64,000 nt of DNA from Watersipora subatra (taxonomy: Eukaryota > Bryozoa > Gymnolaemata > Cheilostomatida > Watersiporidae): NCBI RefSeq assembly GCF_963576615.1, contig NC_088708.1, positions 48,223,196-48,287,195 on the forward strand, read 5' to 3'. The notes under the pieces were generated by a model that saw nothing but the letters and a program-made list of their open reading frames with translations, searched no databases and was not told where the DNA came from. The position numbers and the translations under genes are program-made. Positions 36,515-48,300 of the stretch are shown here, in pieces. Each line of letters opens with the position of its first letter. Position 1 is the first letter of the stretch.

Positions 36515-37726
36515 TATATATGTACATATTTCTTAAAGTCTGTCGTCTGTTTGGATATCTGTTAGTCTGTCAATTCTGCATTCTGTTGGACTCGGACTCA
36601 CGAAGACTGCCACCGCAAGTTTAAAATCTACACGCTCTACCTTTGAGCTATACAAGTCTACACTATCATATACCGTATAGCGTATGCACACACTAAATGA
36701 AGTATTATTTGAGCATTATGCTCATGCGTTACGATGCCCCTGTTATAAAATGTTTTTCGCCTAACTCTAAGAAACACGATGCTTTTTGTTAAACAAATTT
36801 TTTCTGCCACACGATATTAACAATAATTTCTCTCAAAATTAAGATTTGGTGATTTGTGTACTGATTATATAAGCTATTAAGAGATATACCTTGCTCGCCA
36901 TGGCGAGTTCAGCGGTAACCGTTATGGTAAAAACGGATTCGCAAATAGAGAAATGGTAAAATTTTAGTTATACGTTTGAAATTTACTAAAATACATACTA
37001 AAACTTGTTTCAAGTATGTGTTTAGTAAACTAAATTAATTTAAATGAGATTCAGCGCTTATGCTACACGTCTGTCTCGAAGGTAACAACTCTCCACCTAG
37101 TACATTGCAATGTTATATTATGTTGCAGATCTTAATCACAAAATGCACTAAAGTCATTGTAGGTACCTATAGTTACTAAGATTAACATATTGTTTTGTTA
37201 CTACTTTTCACTGATGATAATTTCTACCAGGAGGTGATTGCATTAGATAATTACTATGAGTTTCTATACCACTCTATGTATGCTTATAACCTACGATATT
37301 TTCACATGCCAACACTGGCATGCAAAAATTGGCATGCAAACATTAAAATGAACTAAAATCATATAATCGTATACCAAATAATTTTCACTGTAATCGTAGC
37401 AAAACAGACTATATTTAGCCACTACTTGCTTATGATTTTACATTTACATTTAAATACTTTTACAGTTTTATTTTTCCTCTTAATTTATGTCAACAAAACA
37501 CTTTTTTCATGATATGAAATTTAAAAGTTATAGTTATTTAAAAAAGTTTGAAAACTTTTACAGTTGTTTTATTTTTCCCCTAATTTATTTGAGCTGCACA
37601 AAAAACACTTTTCTCATGATATGAAGTTTAAAAGTTAGAATGATAAATGTTGTATATGTTAAATAAAAATAAATTTTCTGTCCAAAGACTTTTTTATTAC
37701 ATGGGCAATGCAGAATGTTCACCTCG
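36515..37726 (+). mobile_element. family A element, uninterrupted reference copy
   Basis: The order is a TA-rich head, TGTCTGTC-type region, antisense tRNA-like segment (about 36590-36665), body with GATGCCCCTGTTATAAAATG, and 3' end TTTTTTATTACATGGGCAATG then CTCGT. It serves as the ruler for the broken copy at 17485-25900. The ORF-less body argues for a non-autonomous element. Confidence 0.65.
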
Positions 37727-38334
37727 TTATGGATAATCGTGATCTATAAAACCCAAAATTAAGAATTGTCTTTCCCTTCATTCTAATACCTCACAATGTA
37801 AAAAGCAGGCAACTTTATGACTAGGTTGTATTTTATGACTGCGTGACCGCTCAGCCCAAACTAACACCTGTTTGAATATTCAGTCGATGGTTAATGGAAA
37901 TTTCCCTAAAGTTTGAACTGTCGCTTGCTACAAAGTTACTTAGGACACACGGTTATTCCAAACGGATTATTGCCAATATGTAGACCGACTTTTGTTACGA
38001 TTTATTGTTTTATTTCCAAGCATTTGCGTTATTTTCACAAAACTAGCATGAATAATTTTGAATGTCATTATATCGACTATATATTATAATATGAAAGTGC
38101 TGTCAGGGAGAGGCGCAGTCAATTGGAAGTCGTTTTATTCATAACTATCCTATCAGTTTTCATTTTATAATATATTATGCAATATTTGTCTTGGGTAGAC
38201 TAAATGTATTAACTCTGGACTTTCTCAGACTTTCAGAATAGCTTAGACTTGTGCAAATGGTGACCAATATTTACAGTTGGGAATATATCTACCCTTCCGG
38301 AGTTATAATCCAAACTTGTCACTGAACCCAAAAA

Positions 38335-38590
38335 CAATTGAAGATCTCAACGAAAAAATGATCAATGTCACATTTTCTCAAAATACTAGGTTTATCTTCC
38401 ATTAGATAGTTCTGGCCACAAAGTTTAGTCTCTGTGACAAACTTTCAGCAAAAATGATCCAGGTCTAGGGATATCCCTACTTAAACTTGCTCTTTGCAAA
38501 ACTGATCAAGTCCAAGTTTGTAATATATTGCTATAGCTCCAGTTTGAACAATTTTGACATTGATCATTCTTCCGTTGAGGTCTTCATTAC
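38335..38590. repeat. inverted repeat with about 40-bp arms
   Basis: GATCTCAACG..AATGATCAATGTCA at 38343-38370 is complementary to TGACATTGATCATT..CGTTGAGGTC near 38556-38583, separated by about 180 bp. It may be a degraded MITE; termini were not found. Confidence 0.6.
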
Positions 38591-38849
38591 TGTTATTAAT
38601 CATGAATAAAGTAAATAATAATAACAGAAGTTTTCACAAATTGAAACCAGTTTAATACCACTGCAGAGCAGCTATCTTATGAACATCTAGAATTGCCAAA
38701 AGGGAGAGTGTCACTGGTATAGAATTAGACCACACTTGTGGTACACTGTAATATTAAGAATGAACTTGATTTTAGTAGGTTTTATCGAAGTATTGATATT
38801 TTTCTATCATTTGCGATTGTTTTTGAAATTTCAAGTGTTCTGACTGACA

Positions 38850-39160
38850 GGATGTTTCAAGATTAAAATTGACAAAACTTAACCGTGCTTAACACACTCA
38901 GATCCAGTGAAAGTGCGATTATGATATCTATAGTTGCAAAGAGACCGACAGAATAGAGACGCGATAGAATAGAAGCGCATAACGCTTCAATTTAAACTGA
39001 AAAGCCAATACGATTGATAGCAACGAGTGACATCATTTTGCATGCGTTTTTCCTCGATTCAAATCTTGAAAGATCTTGGCAGTCAGATCACCTTAAACAT
39101 CAAAAACAATCGGAAATGATAGAAAAAAACTAATAATTTCTCATAAAATCTACTAAAATG
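38850..39160. mobile_element. family C fragment 3' of TMEM145
   Basis: AAATTGACAAAACTTAACCG and CAGTCAGATCACCTTAAACA resemble internal words of the C elements (2220-2330, 62180-62260). No termini. It may lie in the 3' untranslated region of TMEM145. Confidence 0.4.
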
Positions 39161-39186
39161 TTGTGCAGGGTGATCTTTAACACTGA

Positions 39187-39381
39187 CTAGTTGGCATACC
39201 GGCTGGCTGTGTGAACTGAGTTGGAGCTTCTATCAGTGGTGAACATTTCAATAAAGCGTTTTTCACCATCTGGTTCAAATGGTACTTGAACACCATTCGG
39301 GGTATAGGCACCACCACCCATGCCGGTCTCAATAGCAACTCCTGGGCCAGTGGTTCTAGGCTGCGGATCCATTGCTCCAAC
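39187..39381 (-). CDS. TMEM145: TMEM145 exon 12 (C-terminal tail and stop)
   Basis: The exon encodes 64 residues and a TAG stop. The tail is Gly- and Pro-rich at first (GMGGGAYTPNGVQVPF), then EKRFIEMF, resembling the short hydrophobic and acidic element near the end of vertebrate TMEM145. The acceptor is TTGTACAG. An overlapping open frame on the same strand is out of phase with exon 11. Confidence 0.85.
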   Translation of the reverse strand, partial: VGAMDPQPRTTGPGVAIETGMGGGAYTPNGVQVPFEPDGEKRFIEMFTTDRSSNSVHTASRYAN

Positions 39382-42300
39382 CTGTACAAGATAAACCAGT
39401 GAATTAATGAAAAACTCTTTCGATGAAAGCGAAATATTTTTTATTTGTAAAATTATACAAGGTAAAAGTTAACATGTCTTGCAGGGGTTGACATGCCTCG
39501 CAGGTATTGACACGCCTCAGTGTTGACATGCCTCGCAGGTATAGAAGGCTGGTCTTAACTAGATTGACTGACCCTGAAGTTGACAGTTTTAAGTGTCTGA
39601 ATTTTGCTGGTAGGATTTCAGTTGTACTTACTTTTTAGTTGACCAGTTAGACACCAACCAACCAATTATGTTCAAACCTTTCTTTGAAGCTAGTTGTTTC
39701 CATAAAACTGAAAAATTACTTTTTCAGAACACATGTTACGACTAGTATATTTTCCTTATTACGCGTACTTTTACAAAAACATTCGAATTGTACTAATGTT
39801 GTACTAATGAACTTTTCTTTGTCTACAATCAGAATTTGACTTATCTTTCTGCTAAGGTTTTATGTTGCCAATTGTTTTCCAGCACTTTCTGATGTTGACA
39901 TCCATGATGCCTTTATCTGTACATTTATAGACATAAAAGTAATTGCTGTCGGTAGTCATGTGAAAGCTGTGTTAGTATTGGTACTAATTGGTACTAATTG
40001 ATGGCAGACTTGAGACATTGTCAGTTCAAGGGTCTATTGAGACATTTTATTACTGGGAATATCTTTCAGTGCGCCTGCAAAATCACGAGTATGGTAGTGT
40101 GTTACATTTAGGGTTTTGCGACACAACGGTTACTTTTTGGCAATGATCAGTTGAATTTTTCAGGGCCAACGTTCTACCATGGGCATTATGAACCCACAGG
40201 ATCGAAGTTTTAAATCGTGTCAATTTAATCTATGTCGGTTTTTTGCTGGCACGATCCTGTTCACGGTTATATTTTTATCAACCTACTGTATGGAGTTTGT
40301 GTCACTCTGACTGGTGTCGTAGCAAGTGGCTCATAGACTTGAGCTAGAGCCATACACTTGAGCTAGAGCCATAGACTTGTGCTAGAGCCATAGACTTGTG
40401 CTAGAGCTAGGTGTAAATATAAGTCTCGGCATTCGCATATAATGTGTCCAAGAAATAATCGTCATACTTACTTGTGTTGTTTTTATATGATAAGGAAAGG
40501 TCTTGTTAGCCATAGTTGGCCAGGTGAGAATCTACAAGGTTAAAGAACCAGATAATCATGCGCTGAATAAACTCTTTGACAACTAGACACTTTATATTAT
40601 TATAAAATATATTATACACATTATATTATTATATACTATACATATTATATTATTATATACTATACATTGTATATTATTATATACTATTCTATATTATACA
40701 CATTATATTATTATATACTATATTATACATATTATATTATTATATACTATACTATACACATTATATTATTATATACTATACTATATTACACCTATTATAT
40801 TATTATATATTATACTATATTATACACATTATATTATTATATACTATACTATATTACACCTATTATATTATTATATACTATACTATATTACACCTATTAT
40901 ATTATTATATACTATATTATACACATTATATTATTATATACTATACTCTATTTTACACATTATATTATTATATACTATACATATTATATTATTATATACT
41001 ATACTATATTATACACATTATATTATTATATACTATACATATTATATTATTATATACTATACTATATCATACACATCAAAATAATAGCATCATAATGTAA
41101 TGCAATTGCACATTTTTTGCTACTAACAAAAAACATAATTAAGACAAATAGAGTTACTGATATTAGCTGGAAATGATGAACCTTACCATGCTACGATTGA
41201 TCAAAGCTTGTAAATATCTTGTGAAAAGTTTGCCAAAACACAACAAACTGGATTTGGAAGAAAAGTAGACAATAAATATAATATGTTCATATGTTTATTC
41301 TCAGGAATTCAGTGGTTTAGTCATTCACTGGATATTAACTGCGAATGACATTGCAGTAACTTGGCAATGTTGTCTCCACTGCCGAGTTATGCCAATTTCT
41401 GCGAGCCCAGGGCCTCAACTAGTTGCAGTGCTACTGCGCATGTGGGCCTCATCATACCTTAATATGTAAAAATTAGGCTTTTATTTATTTTTTTATTTAA
41501 TCCACTATTTAACGGTATTTATTTTTTGCTTAATGTTATATTTTTACTAATTGTATACTGTGTTTGTGATTTGTTACATAACACTATATAGTTACAGGTA
41601 AATAGAACTACTGCTGTTAAATATATTCAATGAAATCCAATCCATAAGCTTTATCTTCCACTTCGTGAATCTAAGCCCTACAGATACTGTATTTGTTGCC
41701 AGACAGACGTGTACTTTACAATATGTACATATGAATTTTCAATTGGCTACAACCATCAAAAAGTCACATGTAATTTAATAGAAAAACATACAAGCTGTAC
41801 AAGGTTTGTGAAAAGTAATATCAAATACACTAGTACGTGACCCTGACCTACATAACTATTTATTATTGAACGAATAAAAGCTATCAATGCGACTTACTAG
41901 GAATACAAGATGGCCGAAAAACGTAACGAACAGCATGCAACCTTGAACAACCTTTTCCTTGATCCAGACTGGAATGGTGTCAATGGCTATTAGAGCAACG
42001 GTGTTTCCAAACCAAAACCTACAATATATTGAACTTTTTCATAATATATTTCTAAACAGTGTATATTATTATAACTAACACAATGACTCACCATACAGTG
42101 TATATTATAACTAACACAATGACTCACCATACAGTGCATATTATAACTAACAGAATGACTCACCATACAGTGTATAGTATAACTAACACAATGACTCACC
42201 ATACAGTGTATACTATAAGAAATGGAACGTAGAAGCTCATTTTTTCTGGAAAGTGTTTCAAAGTGAAGCCAATGCCGTAAAGAAACCAGATCCAGCTAAG

Positions 42301-45300
42301 GATCCTCACACCAATGAGTGCGTAACCTGGTAGGCTGTCATAAAGGTAGAGCACTAAGGCTGGATCAAACGACTGCAACAGAACAGTTGAAGAAGTGACA
42401 ATATGGCTCATGGTTACTTGTACTAACATTTTAGAAAGAGTTTGTCAGATAAGCACCTAAGAGATTTTTTGGATCTGATCAGCAAAACCTTGCAGTTCCT
42501 TACATTTATTACTAAAATTTATTTACATTTGTATTTTAACAATTTAGTTCACAAAATCGAATAAACAGCATAGATAGATGACATCACTTTTCATAAGAGG
42601 ATCAATATTTATGACGTATCTATTAAATTTGTTATTTCAACTCTGAATGTCTTTTCTTATAAATGCGATGCTTTTGTAGAAACAAATGATCAGCTTCTCT
42701 GGGTTTCCAGATCCTGCCGCTGCCAGAAGTGTAAATTTAGATATAGCTTTTAAATAATTAGTACGATATACATGCTTCTCGCTGATTTTAACAGCGAAGA
42801 TTGCCTCAAAAGACTGCTTGAGTAATGAAAAGAAAGAGTTCACATTAAATAAGATAAATTAGTTTCTGGTTATTCATTTCATTTTTTTTTGATTTTATCT
42901 AATCATAATGATATTGCTATCATAATAGCTGAGCAAGGTAAGGCATCAATAGAGTTGGGTGTTATGTAATAACTTGACACATAATTGACTTACGCCTAAA
43001 TAAATTAACTCCTTAAAACAAGAAGTTCACAACTGCACATTGATGAATAAAATGTAATCTTTCATGGAATTTAAAAACTAGGAAAAATAACTTTTTTGTA
43101 AAGAAGTCATCAGTACTTCGAAATAAACAGGGCACTTACCTACACAGCACTAAAAGTATTGAGAGTTACAAAAGAGCCATTTACCTACACAGAACTAAAT
43201 GTATCAAGAGTTAAAAGGGAGTCACATACCTACACAGAATTAACAGTTTTAAGAGTTACAAGGGAGTCATTTACCTACACGGAACTAAAAGTATTGAGAG
43301 TTACAACTGATTCTCTTAACAAAAATCCTCCAAACTAATAGAAATATAGAAATAGCACTAGTTTTGCTTGGCCAACTAAACACAGCATGGAGATGAATAA
43401 ACGGATCACGCAGGTCTATGTAAATCCATATTTGCTAACAGTACATCATATACATGTGTGTATGAGCGTAGTGAGGTGATTTATTTAGCTTATACCAATT
43501 TTTCAAAATCCCATCGAGTACGCTTCAATCGTATGTCAACCAAGACATGACTATAAAAACCTGTTTTTTCTTGTCAGCAAACCATCGGACTATCATCGTG
43601 TAAGCTCACGCCACGTGTGTTCAATATTCAACTAAGACAGGAAGACACAAAAAACTGATCCAACTTATACTTACCACAATCTCCCAGATTATCATGGCGA
43701 TTGTAACACAGATAAAGACAATCGAAAAGACGATGATTTTAATTGTCCCTCCGACGCTTATCCTGCCCCGAGTGATAGTGTAGCCTTTCCCCATTAGTAT
43801 GAGTAGAATTACAAATATGACTTGACTAGCGAAGTCTAGAAACCGACCTGAAACAACAACAAATCTGTTTATTAAAACTGGTAATATTCGAGCCATAGTT
43901 GTGAATATGTGAATATTCCATGTTTAAAACAATGACAAAGGACTACAATTAATTGTGTAGAAACTTGCAATACTAAAACATTTTTTTATATGACTTACAA
44001 GCTTGTTTCCATAACTGCCAAATAGACGATGTCTTGGGTACGCACAGTTAGTAGCAATTTTCAAGTTTGTAGCAGAGCTCAGACTTGAAAAGTACTCAAA
44101 TTATAGTCTACTAGCAGTTGGAGCTGAGGCTACAATCTGAGGATTAAGTAGTTCTTAAGCTAAAATTAGCTAATAGATAAACAAATGTTGTAACCATGTT
44201 TATATACTGTTTATACAGGTAGATAAGGCTGACTTCTAGTATATGTTATTGATTAATACTATGGAAAATATGCTATGAGAAATAGTGTGACAACTTCCTA
44301 ATAGTTGTGGTCACAACCATAAATAGACATTATTAGGCAGTACTTATCTTCCTCAACAACTGATACTTTTGTATTCTATTATTGCACCGAGTAAAATGGT
44401 TGATGTTCAGCTTATTATAAAATATATAAAATTAAATAATATATATTATATATATTTTATAATATATATTAAATATTATAAAGTATAAATATATATTCTT
44501 ATGTTTTATAATATATTAATATTAATTAATTTTAAAATATAAATATAGCAATACTCTTTGTCAAATATCAACAACTCTAACAAGGTACATCTGTACAACT
44601 TATAAAATGGCTTAATAGCAAAAGCTCTGGCAACAAGTGACGTTACTAAACAGAACACACCGGAAGAAAATGTCCTGAAGCAAGTTTATCAGTAATTCTG
44701 TTTTTAGTATTAACAATTGTATAAACACTTGGAGAACTGGCAAGTTTTCAGATGCAACCATCTTCAGCATTCCACTAGTATATAAAGTACGCATGGAATA
44801 TAACAAAAATATGTTAGTGTTCTTTGTGTTGGTCTGAAAACATAGCAATTAATAACAGGTACTTGAAGATCAATACATTAACTCTCTCTACATATGGGAC
44901 AAGTCTAAACTTAACCATTAACTACTATAAAAGCAACTTGTTCTGACTTGTCAAAAACCAAAAAATAATTCACTGTTTTTTCATCTACAAAACTGCTCAG
45001 TTTGTCTCCTATGTACTTTACTACTAAAGGTTGGTTCACGCTTAGCCTGTCTTGACAAACTGTTGTTTTTGCAGAGTTGTCCCCCGTCGAGCGGGCGAGC
45101 AACACAACAGCTTGTCACAAGACGTACTGCACCTGATGCATCAGCTGCACTTATAGGGAGTTGTTCTCTTCCGTCTATGCGGCTTGGTTGCTATGTTATG
45201 TCAGTAGCTCCATTGGTAATCATAGCGGATTTCGCGCACAATTTTATGTAGAAAAAAATAGGATTACAACGTTTAACCAGCGACCAGTCTCTGCGGTAAA

Positions 45301-48300
45301 CTTTAGTAGAACTTAAGAATAAAATAAATTGAAAATAAAATCCATAAGAACAAATAAAACTGACTGATACAAATATAGAAATTACACTGACTGAGCGCAC
45401 AAATAACGACATGTTTAGTCGCTGTTGTTGCCTAAATTCTCAAGTTCTACTAAAGTTTACCGCAGAGACTGGTCGCTGGTTAAACGTTGTAATCCTATTT
45501 TTTCTACATAAATTTGTGTGCGAAATCTGTTATGATTACCAATGGAGCGACCGACATAACATCGCAACCAAGCCGCATAGACGGAAGAGAACAACTCCCT
45601 TTCAGTGCAGCTGATGCATCAGGTGCAGTACGACTTGTGACAAGCTGTTGTGTTGCTCGCTCGCTCGATGGGAGACAACTTCGCAAAAACAACAGTTTGT
45701 CAAGACAGGTTAGTTCACGTTATATCGCCATATGCAGGAGTTGTGCTCTCAGCAATTATTTATCGACTATGTGCCCTGTAAACCGATTACATCGTCGAGA
45801 TAACGCAGATATGTCGGGAAAGATTGCTGATGTCAAACTTTCTTGATAGTCCACTGTGCATCTATGACAGCCTGTGCGATATGCACCACTTCGAAGATAG
45901 TGATTAGCTGTTGCCGATTGATTGATCTATACTTTCTTTCAAAACTGTTGCTGCGGGACTAGTATTTATTCATTTTCATGACTCCATGCAATGAAAACGC
46001 AATGCCGTGGACTATTCGCTGATGTGAACTCAGATGGGTTTGTGATAGTATAAACATTGTTATCAGAGAGCATCACTAAGGTTTAGTGGGATTAATGCCG
46101 ACATACTAAGATATGTAGGAGTTGTGCTCTCAGCGATTATTTACTATGATATAGTGTGAAACAGCCTTAAAGCAGCCAATTATGGATTATTTAAAGTATA
46201 ATTTGTACCCAGATTCTTCCAATTAGCAATGGGGATGCCTGAATAGCCGTAATCAACCCAATAGATTAGCTGGGCTATGAGGGCAAGGTACTCTACGCAG
46301 AGTGAAGCCAGGTACAACTTGAATGTCGTATGGTAGAGTTGGCGAATGTGCAGAGAATCTAAAATATGACTTCGTATTACTATAGACAAACTCAATTATC
46401 AATAGAGAGAATAACTCCAAATTAGAAATGAGTTTCTAGCATATCAACAGTAAGTACTAGAATACTCTGAATGCTAAGCATTTCATCAGCGGTACCAACA
46501 TTATAGGAACTCAAAAGATGCAAATTGGTAATAAAATTAAAAAAAATATTTGTTTTCATTTCAGTTTTAAGAAAATAAATGAACATTTTTGCCAAAAACT
46601 ATGTTTCATAATTTTAGTGAGTTGACGATTAGAAATTTGGTACAAGCAATGACAAATGAAATAGTCTACATGTGTGCAACCGCAATACTACACTTACATG
46701 TTAACTTGCTATAGTTGTTAATTTTTATAAACTTCTCTGTTATTTTAGATTGCTTCGTGTATACGCTAAAAACTAATGAATGTTCATTTCAACTCACCTT
46801 AATTATTATAACAAACTGTACAAAACAAACAAAAAACTATTATAGATAGTAATTAATTTCACTCACAAAAGTGGACTACTTGAAAACTGCTGGGTCTCTT
46901 GTAATGAAGTAACTACCTATATTGTATCTTTGAGTTGCTATTCAAATATTCAGATGATTTTTCTTTTTAGTATAAACAAAACTGCTAGTAAATTTTGGCA
47001 GATCCATGTTTTCTAGTTTGATTACTATGCCTTTATAAACCAGTGCTCGTCCAATACCATTATATGTAATTTTTGCTAATCAACATTCGCACCACTATGG
47101 AACTTGTATTAGTCATGCGTACCACATTTGTGAAATTTGAACAGATAGCATAATCAAAGAATATTTAATTACCACATTTATAGGAGTTGCGACATCATGA
47201 TTTGATAGAATCATAGCTAAATGCCATATTTTAGTTTAGATACTCAGAAACCTCTGTTTCCGTACTAAGCTTATACGTAAATAAATAATTATTATCTTTT
47301 ATGATGTGATTTAGATTATAAACTGTGACCAAACAACTATTATACAAATAAAAAATTGTAGCTGTCATTTTGAATTTTTATAAACAGTGGAAGTAAATAG
47401 ATAACACAGGTCCATGGAGGCACGTTGGTTACAAAAATAATTTAGTAAAAATCAGGGGAGATAACTACTCAATGTGAGAAGTGCGCCTCTAGAAGAGAAG
47501 TCAGGTACTTACATGCGACGTAGAGTGAGAGGCAGAGAAGAAACATGTAAGCTAAGAAGAAAGCTATCGTCTCCTGCAGGATGTCTGCAACACATAAAAT
47601 CTGGGTGTGCCACTCGCCATTAACCATGACAAAGGAATGCTTTGAAAATTATAAACATTACCGGTCTGTGATAATCGATTGAAAGTAATATTTATTGCAT
47701 CAATGAAAATATATACTTACAGAACTCGTCTGCAGAATAGTGCTTAAAGAAGAAATTATTCTCATCCAAATCATTGGTCATTGTTATATTGTAGTTGAGG
47801 AAGAGGCCCTGAAACAAGAACATCCGTAGTCTAGGGCACACTGTAACGGTATAAATACACAAGCGAGTTTTTGAGCATTTTGGGAGTCTTCCAGTGAGTA
47901 TGAAGGAGCCTTGCATAGCTCCACTCACTGTTGTCTAGCAGACAAACATTGGGTAACCGATCAGGTTGCGAGACTCTTGCTGAGTCTCGCAACCTGATCG
48001 GTTCATTCAAAGAAAAACCTCTCGTGTGTTTTTTTGCCAGACGGAGGCTACCTGCGCCAACCAAAAATGCTGTCAAAACATGATTGGTTGCTTGTTCATA
48101 CTTGAACGAGCTTCCCAAAGCGGAAAAATGGTCAATAAGGAGTTTTAGTAAAGATATCATACCTCTTCCGTTTTACTAAAATATTCCTAGCCTCATGCCT
48201 AAAAGAACCAGGTACAGTAGCGACTCCCCCAGGTATATTAGTACATTGTAGGATCATTTAAAGGACCCTTTGATATATGGAGATAGTAACCTTAATAGAT

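Noticed and set aside
39177-39389. 70-codon minus frame over TMEM145 exon 12
   Set aside because: It is out of phase with exon 11. The other frame (stop at 39187) continues the protein.
40667-41095. 142-codon Tyr/Ile-rich frame
   Set aside because: It is an artefact of the AT-rich minisatellite in TMEM145 intron 10.
41990-42202. 70-codon minus frame with a repeated VSHCVSYNIHCM-type unit
   Set aside because: It reads the 36-bp repeat out of phase with TMEM145 exons 9 and 10.
45063-45846. Paired frames on both strands around 45.1-45.8 kb with the same peptides
   Set aside because: They are the two arms of an inverted repeat, so each frame appears twice in mirror image.
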